A program made the position numbers and the translations under genes. From Candidatus Obscuribacterales bacterium (GTDB lineage: Bacteria; Cyanobacteriota; Vampirovibrionia; Obscuribacterales; Obscuribacteraceae), in assembly GCA_019747875.1 (NCBI GenBank), contig JAIEQI010000008.1:1-64000 (forward strand): 64,000 bases of DNA, in the 5' to 3' direction. The notes under the pieces are model-generated. The model worked only from the letters and a program-made list of their open reading frames with translations. It was not told where the DNA came from and searched no databases. Of the stretch, positions 43,315-52,465 are shown piece after piece (within the stretch, counting starts at the first letter, position 1; each line of letters starts with the position of its first letter).

Positions 43315-45528
43315 TTAGGTCGTAGCAATTTCACTTACCGGCGGCTCAAGCGGGAGCTCGAACCAGAAAGTGCTGCCTTCGCCTTCGACACTGTCGACGC
43401 CGATGCTTCCACCGTGCTGTTCGATAACGGCTTTGCAGATAGCCAGACCTAGGCCGGTACCACCTTTTTTTGTAGCGTCTGAAGATGTTACCTGCTTAAA
43501 AGCCGTAAAAACTGAACTAAGATGAGAAGCAGGAATACCGCGTCCGTGGTCAATTACCTTTATTTGGAGCAAATGTTCCGATTCTGTGATCGAGACTGAC
43601 ACCATTGCACCTTCCGGCGAAAACTTTATTGCGTTGGACAGGAGGTTGACTAAAACACGTTCAAGGCGATCGCCGTCTGCAAAAATCCTACTGCTTGCTT
43701 GATTGCTTTCTAGAGTCACCTTGTGTTTCTCAGCAAAAACTCTAACTGCATCAATCGCTCTATCTACAATTTCTTGAATGCTGACCATTGATGGTTTGAG
43801 TTCGAGTTGTCCGGATTCGAGTTCATTGATTTCAAATAAGTCATCGAGCAATCGCAATAATCGACCAACATTATTAACAGCAAGAACGGCGCGATCGTGC
43901 CCGTTTTGGGTCAAGTTTGTGTCAGCGGTCAATACTTTCAGGAAATCATGGACGGAACTTAGCGGCGTTGCCAGATCTTCGCTAATCATGCCGATAAATT
44001 CTTGTTTGGCTAGTTGAAGTTCCTTTCGGGCTGATATGTCAGTGATTGTAAGGAGATAAATAGGTTTATCAGAAATCTGCAAGCGCCCAGCTGAAATTTC
44101 TACCGGAAGCGTCGCCGCGCTTTGCGCGAGTGCCTCAATTTCTATTGTCTTGATTGCTTGTGTTGATTCAGCGCCATCAACACTTAAGTTATCCGCTGTC
44201 AGGTCTCTTAAAACACTTGTGGTCAACTGTGGAAATATCGAACTGAGGTGTTGACCTTGCAATTCTTCATTTCTGTACTGAACGATCTCGCAGACCTTCG
44301 GATTCGCTGCTTCGATTATTCCGTCATCAGTTGTTCTTATTAAACCAACCAGCATCGTGTCGAGAACTGTTCTAAGTCTCATCTCGCTTGATGCTAACAG
44401 CTGTTCTTCCTTTTTTCTTTCCGTAATGTCGTGTGCGACGCAGAAAAGACACTGCTCGTGCTCAGACCATTGGGCAACCCAAAGTGTGTCAACTAGCCGT
44501 CCATCTTTTCTTTGGATTGCTGCTTCTAATTCCAACGTGCTTCTGCAAGTTTCCAGTTCTCTTACAATTTCCTGTTTGTTTTTTGCGAATAATTGGTCGG
44601 GAAGTTTTCCGATCAACTCCTCTTGCGAATATCCCCAACTATCATTTACTGCATGGTTTACTTTCGTGATTCGGGAATCCTGGATTGTGAAGATAACATC
44701 CATCGCGTTCTCTGTAAGGGCTCTATCTCTTCTCAATGCTTCTTGCAGTGTAGAAGCCATATCGTGAAATACGCGATCAAGATCTCCGATCTCATCTGTA
44801 TGCCCCAATGGAGGATTTAGTTTCTTTTCTACCGATAGTAGTTTGCTGTTATCAACGATGACACCTAGTCTTGAGGTAATCCCTCTGGCGAAAGCAAGAG
44901 CTAACAGTATTGCCAAGACAACGTTGAACACCACGCCAACTAAGATCCAGAGCATAATGTTTGACTGCGTACTTAGATTTTTTGCGCTGTTCTTCTTGAG
45001 CAGAGCTGATGTTTTGTCTTGAAATGAAAAAAACGCTTTGACCAGCTCTTGCGTGTTTGTATCGCGCAAAGTGGAATGACGCATCCTACCGGCCGTATCC
45101 CAATCCCGCTTGTTAGCGCTGGAGCGGAGTCTGACCATGTCTGACCAGATTTGCACATTCTTTTCCAAGCTAGAGATCAATGCGTCTGCCGATTGGGCGA
45201 ATTCTGGAGAAGACCGAGTTAAGCTCCTCAAGTTCTCCAGCTCGGATCGAATTGCGGACACAGCTTCGTGTACCTTCTTTGGCAATTCTGGTCTTGCTGT
45301 TCCCACAAAATAATCGGCAGAGTCTTCCGCTTTTCTTTTCAGAATATAAAGGTAATTGACACAGGCCAAAATGTCCCGTGCTTGCGATTCGTTGTGGATG
45401 GATTCTTCGGCTTTATAAAGAAGGGCACCCAAAATAAAGACCATGGCCAGCTCTACAAACAGCAAAACACTTATGAGGATTAATCCCTTCTGTTTTAGAG
45501 TCAATGTGTTTGCTAGTGATGCTTTCAT
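43315..45528 (-). CDS. Membrane PAS sensor kinase lacking the phospho-accepting His
   Basis: The 737-residue protein has TM1 (~15-37), a helical extracytoplasmic domain (~40-195), TM2 (~198-220) and HAMP. Two PAS domains follow (~270-385 and ~390-505, each ending in a DITERKK- or DISARKE-type exit), then a dimerisation domain and ATPase domain. The ATPase domain looks complete: NLLSNAIKF, DHGRGIP, GGTGLGLAICK. But the H-box reads MISEDLATPLSS, so residue 517 is Glu where other kinases have His (codon GAA at 43980-43978), and the following Arg is Ala. It cannot autophosphorylate in the usual way. The kinase at 47791 has the opposite defect and the same layout, so the two may work as a pair. 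TadG-like and TadE-like genes lie between them. Confidence 0.9.
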   Translation of the reverse strand: MKASLANTLTLKQKGLILISVLLFVELAMVFILGALLYKAEESIHNESQARDILACVNYLYILKRKAEDSADYFVGTARPELPKKVHEAVSAIRSELENLRSLTRSSPEFAQSADALISSLEKNVQIWSDMVRLRSSANKRDWDTAGRMRHSTLRDTNTQELVKAFFSFQDKTSALLKKNSAKNLSTQSNIMLWILVGVVFNVVLAILLALAFARGITSRLGVIVDNSKLLSVEKKLNPPLGHTDEIGDLDRVFHDMASTLQEALRRDRALTENAMDVIFTIQDSRITKVNHAVNDSWGYSQEELIGKLPDQLFAKNKQEIVRELETCRSTLELEAAIQRKDGRLVDTLWVAQWSEHEQCLFCVAHDITERKKEEQLLASSEMRLRTVLDTMLVGLIRTTDDGIIEAANPKVCEIVQYRNEELQGQHLSSIFPQLTTSVLRDLTADNLSVDGAESTQAIKTIEIEALAQSAATLPVEISAGRLQISDKPIYLLTITDISARKELQLAKQEFIGMISEDLATPLSSVHDFLKVLTADTNLTQNGHDRAVLAVNNVGRLLRLLDDLFEINELESGQLELKPSMVSIQEIVDRAIDAVRVFAEKHKVTLESNQASSRIFADGDRLERVLVNLLSNAIKFSPEGAMVSVSITESEHLLQIKVIDHGRGIPASHLSSVFTAFKQVTSSDATKKGGTGLGLAICKAVIEQHGGSIGVDSVEGEGSTFWFELPLEPPVSEIATT

Positions 45529-45725
45529 TTAAGAGTTTAAAAGAAACAGCTCTCGTCAATGCAGAATTTTTGCACTTTTTGCACTTGTTCTCGGAACAAC
45601 AGAATGATATCTGAAAGCAGGTCTTTACAATCTGTTGATAATAGTCATCCAATGGTTGCACTTCTTATACTCAGTTTCTAACCCTGTGGCGAATCTCGTA
45701 TTATCCATCCCCAGAAACTAGGACC

Positions 45726-46733
45726 TCAGCGAACCAGCCGGACAGTCAACGGGGCTATACCGGTTAGAAACTGACTGTAATTGCCACTATACGCCGGTTC
45801 GGCTCTTCCCTGAACAACCGGTCGAACTATTACTCCTTTGATGATCGGAACCCCACGCTCTTTTGATATTTGAGTGACTTTCAAAGCCACAAATCCTACT
45901 ACGCTTCTTGATTGGTTAAAAGCCGCAGCTCCTTCTATGACGGGAAAAATAATGCAGGGGCTTGAAAGTATTTTGGAATATTGTGGGTCATTAAGTATGT
46001 AGTTAAAAGCGGATTCACCGTTGCTAAGGTATGTGTTCATACCTACGTTTACTGATGGAATTACCGAACTAGTCGTTAGACCGAGCGCGTCATCGATTGC
46101 ATCCTTAAAGTAGTTATTGTTTGCATCATCCGTAAATGAAGTAAACGCAGCATTCTTATTGTTGCCTGAACCGAAATACACCTCATACAAGTCTCCCGGT
46201 TTATACTGATGCAACGCCTTGGCAATGACTCCGTCTGCAGTCTCAGGGGTTGCGTCAATACTAAGAGCCATTGGAAATGCAATACCGGACGGAATTTGTG
46301 TCAGTGAGCCCAGTCCGCTTGCTGTTGCGCTGGCGAAAACAGTCTCGTTCATTCTGCCAAGTAAAGGACTCAAGATGCAATGTATCTTACGACTAGCAGT
46401 TACCGTTACGGCTCCGGCTACCTCTGGCGTAGATTTGGTCACAATTACCTCAACGCTAGTATCAGCTGCATTGTTGGATACAGCGACTCCATCCACTGAG
46501 TTTTTTTCGGTCACGGTCCGAGCCTCAAACGTAGCTTGATCGGTAGAGTCGGCATTTAGGTGTGCGGCTCCGGCTAGCGCTCCTGCGTCCACTGCGCACT
46601 GGAGTTCATGCTGCGTTGATACGAAATGCGTTATATCTACCGCAAAGGCAGCCGCGACTACAAGGGTCGCTAGAGCGAAAATTGCGAAAATATAACTGGC
46701 TTGTCCGCCAGCCCTTCGGCACTCAACTTTCAT
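45726..46733 (-). CDS. TadG-like pilus-assembly/secreted protein
   Basis: The 335-residue protein opens with a Tad-type segment, RAGGQASYIFAIFALATLVV, a membrane helix followed by DITHFVSTQHELQCAVDAGALAGAAHL. That is the hallmark of the TadG N-terminal region (helper of Flp pilus assembly). The rest is a Ser/Thr/Ala-rich extracytoplasmic domain with no von Willebrand motif that I can see. It is probably anchored in the inner membrane facing out. It is five bases downstream of the TadE-like gene on the same strand. No TadA ATPase or Flp pilin gene is in the window. Confidence 0.75.
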   Translation of the reverse strand: MKVECRRAGGQASYIFAIFALATLVVAAAFAVDITHFVSTQHELQCAVDAGALAGAAHLNADSTDQATFEARTVTEKNSVDGVAVSNNAADTSVEVIVTKSTPEVAGAVTVTASRKIHCILSPLLGRMNETVFASATASGLGSLTQIPSGIAFPMALSIDATPETADGVIAKALHQYKPGDLYEVYFGSGNNKNAAFTSFTDDANNNYFKDAIDDALGLTTSSVIPSVNVGMNTYLSNGESAFNYILNDPQYSKILSSPCIIFPVIEGAAAFNQSRSVVGFVALKVTQISKERGVPIIKGVIVRPVVQGRAEPAYSGNYSQFLTGIAPLTVRLVR

Positions 46734-46738
46734 CTTAA

Positions 46739-47191
46739 TTACTCCAAAGCATGTGTTACGGTAGCGCTAATAACATAGTTCGCACCCAATGCAAGAGGGT
46801 CTGGGTCCGGATATGGTGCAAGTCCATATTTACCACCGGTGTAAGTTACGGTGACAGAAACGACAGGAGGATTGGAGGATAAATCAAAAGATGCATCGGA
46901 AAATTGTTGAGAATCGACAATCATTGTGCTGATACGAACCTTGTCGTAGACCATTGCGTTCTGGATACTTCTGTTAGACGCAATGTTTCGATCTAGCCAA
47001 TAATTGATAGACATTTGTCTAACAGCACGGTTTGCGCCGGCAGTAAGCGCCGCCTTAATCAGGTAAGCTTTGGCTACCTCTACTGTCAAATGAATTAAGA
47101 CAAGGAACAAAGGAATCAAAAGAGCCATTGCAACACCAGCCTCGGCAATGCCATTTCCGTTTTCCTTCCGGTGTTTCATATTCGATTTCAC
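46739..47191 (-). CDS. TadE-like pseudopilin family protein
   Basis: The 150-residue protein has a start at GTG 47191, set by GGGGGA six bases upstream. The TadE-type N-terminus reads NGIAEAGVAMALLIPLFLVL, a pseudopilin-like helix after a polar lead, with Glu in position typical of TadE. The C-terminal part is a periplasmic strand-rich domain (VVSVTVTYTGGKYGL). It pairs with the TadG-like gene. Confidence 0.7.
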   Translation of the reverse strand: MKSNMKHRKENGNGIAEAGVAMALLIPLFLVLIHLTVEVAKAYLIKAALTAGANRAVRQMSINYWLDRNIASNRSIQNAMVYDKVRISTMIVDSQQFSDASFDLSSNPPVVSVTVTYTGGKYGLAPYPDPDPLALGANYVISATVTHALE

Positions 47192-47241
47192 GACATTCCC
47201 CCAGAGATCTATCAGGACCATTCAAATTCGCTGTAGTGGTT

Positions 47242-47556
47242 CTATATGTGGTGATCAGCATGGGTTCCAATTAGGAACTCCCATTTGTCCCTACTACACC
47301 CGGGTAAGCTATGACACGCGCCTGCGAAATTTCCTGGATAAGTATCAGAGTTCATCAGCCAATACTTAAGCCCCCAGATTTCTATATTATGTGCGTGCAC
47401 GAGAAGTGAGGGATTTGAGTGCAAGGTAGAGAGCAAATCCAATCTATTGCAGGTATCTTGATTGAGATGCTGGATTCGCATGCATTCAAGTTTGTGTACT
47501 TCCTGGGAGTTTATTAGGTTGTTGTCTATCCGTTCAAAGAGTTGAGAAAAATGCAT
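47242..47556 (-). CDS. Possible small protein upstream of tadE-like gene
   Basis: The 104-residue frame starts at ATG 47556 with GAGGG six bases upstream. The first half is polar and helical (MHFSQLFERIDNNLINSQEV). It has several Cys and His (GACHSLPGCSRDKWEF). No family is recognised. It could be a chance frame in the 600-base spacer between the kinase and the tadE-like gene. If not a gene, this spacer holds the promoter of the tad-like pair. Confidence 0.35.
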   Translation of the reverse strand: MHFSQLFERIDNNLINSQEVHKLECMRIQHLNQDTCNRLDLLSTLHSNPSLLVHAHNIEIWGLKYWLMNSDTYPGNFAGACHSLPGCSRDKWEFLIGTHADHHI

Positions 47557-47790
47557 AGTACCCTCGCAGCAGATACCAAGAAAGGAGCACCCATTTGGCT
47601 AGTTAGGTCAATCCTAGCTTCCTTGGGGATTCAGGACATCCCCCGTTAGTGGAATCCGTAAGGCTGAACGAGAATGTGGCATTTAGCTTTCTCAGATAGG
47701 TTTAAATCATTCCAAAGGACGATACTTCAATTTTAAGTATCTGCCTTGCGAATCTATTCAATCCAGGAGAAAGCTCAGTTAGGTTGGATT

Positions 47791-49959
47791 CTATATTGGA
47801 AGTCGTATCCTAAAATTGCTGCCCATGTCTGGGCTTGGTTCTGCCCATACATTTCCACCAAGCTCCGTGATGATTGCCTTGCAAATGGCAAGACTGAGAA
47901 TTGGTTTTCGGTTGGAATGCTGAGTTTTTGCGTACCGATCAAACAGGGTTTCAGAGCGGTCGGAACTCAATGTAAGCCCGCTTGCTGTGATTAAGATCTC
48001 AACATCGTTTGACCTGTTCTTAGCGGAAATAGTAATCGAAGAGGGCGAGACCGAGTTTTTGATTGAATAGAATAAGATGTTCTCCAGGACTTTGCAAAAT
48101 CTGCTTTTGTCCGCGCGAATTTCAAGATCCGGTTCCACAAACTGGAGGGTGATGCTTGCCTCGTCCGCCGGCATTTGAACGAGGCTGAAAGCTGCTTTTG
48201 CCAACCGGGAAAGCCAATGCTTCTTTCTTTCCATCTCTAGCTTGCCTGCTTCCAGTTTGGTAATTTCAAGCAGGTCGTTAATAACTCGAAGTAGCGCATC
48301 GACATTCTCGTGTGCTTTAGTCGCGGAAATTGATCTCTCCGGGATCAGCTCTCCATAAACTTCCTCGATCAAGAGCTCCAGATATCCACCTACCGAGGAA
48401 AGTGGAGTACGGAGATCATGACTTACCATTGCTACGAATTCTTGTTTCGTTCTCTCAATTTGTCGGCGTTCAGTTATATCTGCCATGTTGACCAGCAAGC
48501 GTTTGCCGTCAACGGTATCTAACTCCGTAAATGACATTTCGACGGGGAAAGATGTTTCTGACTTGTGCGTCATTTCGAATTCTAGAATGTTGTTTCTGCT
48601 GAGCTCTAACTGGTTAGCAAAAAAAGATTCTGGAGAGGCTATGTTGGGCTTCTTATGGAATAGATCTAAGAGATTCTGTTTGTTTAGTGATTGTGAGTCG
48701 TAACCGAGCATATCGCACAATCTGTGGTTGCTGTATTCGATCCTTCCGTCATACGTACAAATCAGAAGTCCAGAAGAAACGTTATCCAGCATGGATCGCA
48801 AGTTGCGCTCGCTTTCTTGAAGCAAGCCCTGGCGTTTCTTTCGCTCAGTGATATCGTGCGCGATACAAACCATATTTTGATCCTCGGGGGACCAGCGTGC
48901 AGACCAGAGCATGTGTAAGTCATCTCCGCTGCTGTTTCGCATGGACAGCTCGAATTCACCTTGCTGTTTTGAGATTACTTGCGCGAAGGTATTTCTGTAG
49001 GAGTCTGTGTCATCCGATCGGGCTACCGACGTTACGCTCCGTCCAATTAATGCATTTGGATCGTAGCCCCAGAGTCCGACCGCCGCGGGGCTGACGCTGA
49101 CAAAGCTGAGATCTTTGTTCAAGCTGCAGATTACATCGTGTGTGTTTTCTATGATCGCTTTTTGTTTGTGAGCAAGTTCTCCAATTTTTATACTCATTTC
49201 TCGGAATGATCTATCTAAGACTCCGATTTCATCTTTCTGGTCCATTGCAGGTTCAAGCTGTTGACCTCGCGAAAGCAATTCAGTGTTATGGCTAAGAATA
49301 AGCAATTTATCGGATATTCCTTTGACAAAAGCCTGCATCAGCAGAATTGCAAGCACAACGTCAATTAACACGCCGGCTCCGAGCAACACCTCGATGCTGC
49401 TTCTCAACTGTTGCCTACTTTTTGAAATCTCAGCTTGTTTAATTCTCTGCTCGGAGATTAGCGATTCTGCCTCTTCGATGAGTTTTGCTGTAACCGGTGA
49501 TCTGGCTCCGCAAACGGCAGCAACTGTAGCGATGGTTTTCATGTCATTGGTCTCAAGGGCTGTGAGACCATCGCCGATTAGATCAACAACTTTTGTCAGT
49601 CGCTTTGCTAGCTTTGTTATTCGCGCTCGATATTCAGGTTGCGTCCGCGAAATTTTTTGGAGCTCTGTCAGCTCGACGCGCAATTTAGCCAGGTCACCTC
49701 TGACGTGCTCCGGCTGAATTGATTCGAGAATGTCTTTTCCTTTAGAATCGGTTGCAACTGTGTAAACGATTTCTTGGACGGATCTCAGGGCTGCACTTAG
49801 TTTTCCTGAAACATTTTTTGAGTTCGCTTCTTTGATAGCTTCCGCTTGCGACTGTGCTACAAGAAATGCGAGGCTGCCGAGAAGTAGTAGCTCGGCAACA
49901 AGGAAAATGCCGACCAAGATTAATCCACGATGCGCTAATTTCAGGTCTGCGAATCTCAA
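47791..49959 (-). CDS. Membrane PAS sensor kinase with ruined ATP-binding domain
   Basis: The 722-residue protein has the same plan as the kinase at 43315: TM1, helical extracytoplasmic domain, TM2, HAMP, two PAS domains, dimerisation domain, ATPase-like domain. The H-box VSHDLRTPLSS is intact (His514, codon CAT at 48420-48418). The ATP-binding motifs are lost. The N-box reads NILFYSIKN with Tyr for the Mg-binding Asn. The G1 site is TASGLTLS instead of DxGxG. The G2 region is KPILSLAICK instead of GTGLGLAIAK. It therefore probably cannot bind ATP but could be phosphorylated in trans. The start ATG is 49959. Promoter elements and a REP-like repeat lie in 49960-50191. Confidence 0.9.
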   Translation of the reverse strand: MRFADLKLAHRGLILVGIFLVAELLLLGSLAFLVAQSQAEAIKEANSKNVSGKLSAALRSVQEIVYTVATDSKGKDILESIQPEHVRGDLAKLRVELTELQKISRTQPEYRARITKLAKRLTKVVDLIGDGLTALETNDMKTIATVAAVCGARSPVTAKLIEEAESLISEQRIKQAEISKSRQQLRSSIEVLLGAGVLIDVVLAILLMQAFVKGISDKLLILSHNTELLSRGQQLEPAMDQKDEIGVLDRSFREMSIKIGELAHKQKAIIENTHDVICSLNKDLSFVSVSPAAVGLWGYDPNALIGRSVTSVARSDDTDSYRNTFAQVISKQQGEFELSMRNSSGDDLHMLWSARWSPEDQNMVCIAHDITERKKRQGLLQESERNLRSMLDNVSSGLLICTYDGRIEYSNHRLCDMLGYDSQSLNKQNLLDLFHKKPNIASPESFFANQLELSRNNILEFEMTHKSETSFPVEMSFTELDTVDGKRLLVNMADITERRQIERTKQEFVAMVSHDLRTPLSSVGGYLELLIEEVYGELIPERSISATKAHENVDALLRVINDLLEITKLEAGKLEMERKKHWLSRLAKAAFSLVQMPADEASITLQFVEPDLEIRADKSRFCKVLENILFYSIKNSVSPSSITISAKNRSNDVEILITASGLTLSSDRSETLFDRYAKTQHSNRKPILSLAICKAIITELGGNVWAEPSPDMGSNFRIRLPI

Positions 49960-50120
49960 GGGTTAGCACGTCTTTGGGAACAACTAAATGATATATGAAA
50001 GCCGGTCTTGACATTTTTGCAGTGCGATAATATCTGTTCGATCACTGGAGCGCTTACCGGGAGACCTGCTTTGAGCCTGGCATCGCCAACTGACACGGTT
50101 GGTGTTGAGGGTTGATCCCC

Positions 50121-50142
50121 GGAACGCCGGCACCTTGCCGAC
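50121..50142. repeat. REP-like palindrome
   Basis: GGAACGCCGGCACCTTGCCG followed by AC. It is a family member near those at 16726 and 10217, lying between the divergent kinase and secreted-protein genes. Confidence 0.55.
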
Positions 50143-50191
50143 ATCGGTGTACTATTTGGATATCCGCATGACGCCAATTCTTAGGAGCCAT

Positions 50192-51268
50192 ATGTTCATG
50201 CTAAAAATAGGTATTTTTCGACTCACTTGTTTTACTATACTTTTGTCTCTTTCGGTTTCGATACCAGTCGTTGCCGAAGATACTTCTACTGGTACAGGAA
50301 CGACAGTAAAAAGCGATAAGCTGAAGTCAATGCCTGAAATTCCGGGGCTAAGCGATCCATTTCAAGTCGCGCTCTACAATACATTGAAGATGTCTCTGGA
50401 GTCTGATCAAGAGATGATCGCAATCGATTCCAAGTTATCTGCATATAGAAGCAAGTTCAAGGATCAAAACAAAGCATCTCCGGAGGCTCTAGTTAACTTC
50501 AAGGAAGGGACATCCACAGTTGAGGGGGCTGCTGCGATGCTTGAGCAGAAGCAGCAAGATCTAAAGTCCCTTTGCATGGCGGAGCTTGCTTGGGAGAAGA
50601 AGATTGACGAGCGTTTTGTCACTGTCGAGAAACTCATTTCGGCTCTTGTAGAAGCAATGAATAACGATACCTATTCAGGAATCGATGAATTTAAATCGGC
50701 GTTCGCGCAAATGGCGAATTTTATCGGAGACCAGAATGCGACGTCTCTTGTTGCCGAACTTGCAGCAATCAGGGCAAAGCTGTCCGCATCTTCTAATGAT
50801 TTGCAAACGGCAGCAAGTCGAAAAAACATTTCTTCTTTAGATTTCTCTGACAAGCTTTCGCAATTAGAAACCATGACGCAGCAGTCGGATCCCGTATTGC
50901 AAAATCTGCTTGGACAACTCGATAAACAAAGTCAGTCAAAGGACACAGGAGCAACCCAGCGTTTCATGTCGGGAGCTTTGGGAATGCTTAGTTACGTTCC
51001 TGGTGGAGTTGGCGATGTTGCCGACTTTGCGCAAATGGCTTACGACTCAGGCAAAGGTGCTGAGGATGCAAAATTACTGCATACAGTGTATTTGTATAAA
51101 CGCGCGGAGATCAGAAAGCGCGTAATCTCACAGGCCGTAGCGCAGGCTTTACATAATTATGAGCTGGCTAACCAGACGAACAACGCGTTTCTTTTGAGCT
51201 TTGCTAAGTCCCAAATTTCCGACCTCGCCGGTCCAAGTGCATTGGAGCAGGTCCTTTTTGTAAAGTGA
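50192..51268 (+). CDS. Secreted helical protein of unknown function
   Basis: The 358-residue protein starts at ATG 50192 behind TAGGAG. A signal peptide covers residues ~1-28 (LTCFTILLSLSVSIPVVAED). The remainder is mostly helical with Gln/Ser/Lys-rich coiled-coil stretches (TVEGAAAMLEQKQQDLKSLC, SDKLSQLETMTQQS). No cysteine pairs and no known enzyme motif are seen. It is 19 bases upstream of the CULT-domain gene, so the two are probably co-transcribed, although one is exported and the other lacks a signal. Confidence 0.7.
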   Translation: MFMLKIGIFRLTCFTILLSLSVSIPVVAEDTSTGTGTTVKSDKLKSMPEIPGLSDPFQVALYNTLKMSLESDQEMIAIDSKLSAYRSKFKDQNKASPEALVNFKEGTSTVEGAAAMLEQKQQDLKSLCMAELAWEKKIDERFVTVEKLISALVEAMNNDTYSGIDEFKSAFAQMANFIGDQNATSLVAELAAIRAKLSASSNDLQTAASRKNISSLDFSDKLSQLETMTQQSDPVLQNLLGQLDKQSQSKDTGATQRFMSGALGMLSYVPGGVGDVADFAQMAYDSGKGAEDAKLLHTVYLYKRAEIRKRVISQAVAQALHNYELANQTNNAFLLSFAKSQISDLAGPSALEQVLFVK

Positions 51269-51287
51269 TGAGGCATCAGGTGGAGTG

Positions 51288-51629
51288 ATGAGTAGTTCTA
51301 CATCAATTGATGTTGAAACAACAGATGAGGTAGAGGAACAAAGATCTGTTCGTTGCAGAAATTGCGAGAATGAAGTAACGGATCCCTCCTGGGCAATTGA
51401 ACCTCACGAACATACCTTTCGAAACCCAGCTGGTTATTCCTTTCATGTGCTCTGCTACGGTGACGCCCCAGGAACATTTGAAGCCGGTGAGCCAACTTCC
51501 GATGCATCATGGTTCGCGGGATACCAATGGACTTTCGCGATATGCGCTCAATGTCATAATCACTTGGGCTGGTGGTACACCGGAAAAAATCGTTTTGCTG
51601 GACTAATTGCTACGAGGCTGATTCGCTAA
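51288..51629 (+). CDS. Cereblon-like CULT-domain protein
   Basis: This 113-residue stand-alone CULT domain is the fold that binds thalidomide-type glutarimides and uridine in human cereblon and bacterial homologues. The zinc ligands are Cys23, Cys26, Cys86 and Cys89 (RCRNCENE and ICAQCHNHLGW). The aromatic cage is Trp75, Trp81, Trp95 and Tyr97 (ASWFAGYQWTFAIC, HLGWWYTG), matching the Trp-Trp-Trp-Tyr set of the bacterial cereblon MsCI4 as I recall it. HTFRNPAGYSFHVLCY also fits. It is cytosolic, with the natural ligand unknown. The start ATG at 51288 is chosen, with a GTG directly before it. It follows a secreted-protein gene. Confidence 0.88.
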   Translation: MSSSTSIDVETTDEVEEQRSVRCRNCENEVTDPSWAIEPHEHTFRNPAGYSFHVLCYGDAPGTFEAGEPTSDASWFAGYQWTFAICAQCHNHLGWWYTGKNRFAGLIATRLIR

Positions 51630-51669
51630 TGGGTAAGTTCGCAAAAAATGTGTTCGCACTTGCAGGATA

Positions 51670-51713
51670 GAGGTAGAAACTGGATCTTTAATAACTGATC
51701 CAGTTTCTACCTC
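51670..51713. terminator. Strong bidirectional terminator
   Basis: A perfect 17-base stem (GAGGTAGAAACTGGATC with GATCCAGTTTCTACCTC) and a 10-base loop are followed by TTGTTCTTTT. It lies between the ends of two convergent genes. Confidence 0.85.
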
Positions 51714-51730
51714 TTGTTCTTTTATCTGTG

Positions 51731-52465
51731 CTATCTAACTTTTAGATTCGGTAGCCAATCTTTAAGAGGCGGAACTTTATGTGTAGGTTTTAGTACAGGC
51801 CAAGCGTTCGGATCTCTGCGTCCGAATGCTACGCCTTGGTTTCCGCGGTTGGTGGACAAAATACCCTGTTCGTCGAAGCTTACTCTGGAGCCATCGCCAA
51901 ATTTGACGGTCGTTACCCCATCTTTGGTTTCGACAGATCTTACATCGCCTTCAATTTTGTGTGTGCCATCTCTGTTAACACTAACGGTATCACCGTTCGG
52001 AGTTGTGAGAGTTTCGCCTCTCGTATCACGCTTAATGATATCGCCCGTGCTAAGTTCTTCAAAAGCCGGCGTACCACCTTTCTTGTCAGCACCTTCTTTG
52101 TCAAGTTTCTCCGCTGGCAGCTTATCCGTTTTTTCAGCTATGCCGGGTTTCTCCTGGTCGGCCGGCGTCTTGTCCATTCGTTCGCCCTGTCCCATTCCTT
52201 CCTTTCCGCTACTGGTGGACTTTTTTTCCATACTTTCGGAATTGCTGCCATTGTTATTCTCGGCAGGTATCTTATCCATCTTTTCTTGGGGATTAGGCTT
52301 GTTATCTGAATCAAAGTTCGGTTTACTGCCACCGCCTGCTGCGGACTCTCGGAAGTCCTGACGGAATTTTTCTGTAGCATTACTTTCAGCTTCAGCAGCT
52401 GAAGATGCTGATGATTCAATGTTCTTTGTTTCCTTGGTGTTTTCTGATTCGCTACCGTCTGCCAT
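51731..52465 (-). CDS. Acidic, low-complexity protein with C-terminal beta region
   Basis: The first ~135 residues of this 244-residue protein are rich in Glu, Lys, Ser, Asn and Gly with no hydrophobic stretch (e.g. KMDKIPAENNNG), so probably disordered. Residues ~135-244 show strand-turn repeats such as TTPNGDTVSVNRDGTHKIEG and TKDGVTTVKFGDGSRVSFDE, like a small beta-solenoid. The opening MADGSESEN is similar in style to the leader of the precursor at 883, but it has no TTxxxxEE motif. No signal peptide is seen. Function is unknown. Confidence 0.6.
   Translation of the reverse strand: MADGSESENTKETKNIESSASSAAEAESNATEKFRQDFRESAAGGGSKPNFDSDNKPNPQEKMDKIPAENNNGSNSESMEKKSTSSGKEGMGQGERMDKTPADQEKPGIAEKTDKLPAEKLDKEGADKKGGTPAFEELSTGDIIKRDTRGETLTTPNGDTVSVNRDGTHKIEGDVRSVETKDGVTTVKFGDGSRVSFDEQGILSTNRGNQGVAFGRRDPNAWPVLKPTHKVPPLKDWLPNLKVR

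Noticed and set aside
51731-52465. Second graspetide precursor because of similar opening MADGSESEN
   Set aside because: No TTxxxxEE or other repeated Thr/Ser plus Glu/Asp core. The C-terminal half has an ordinary strand-turn pattern.
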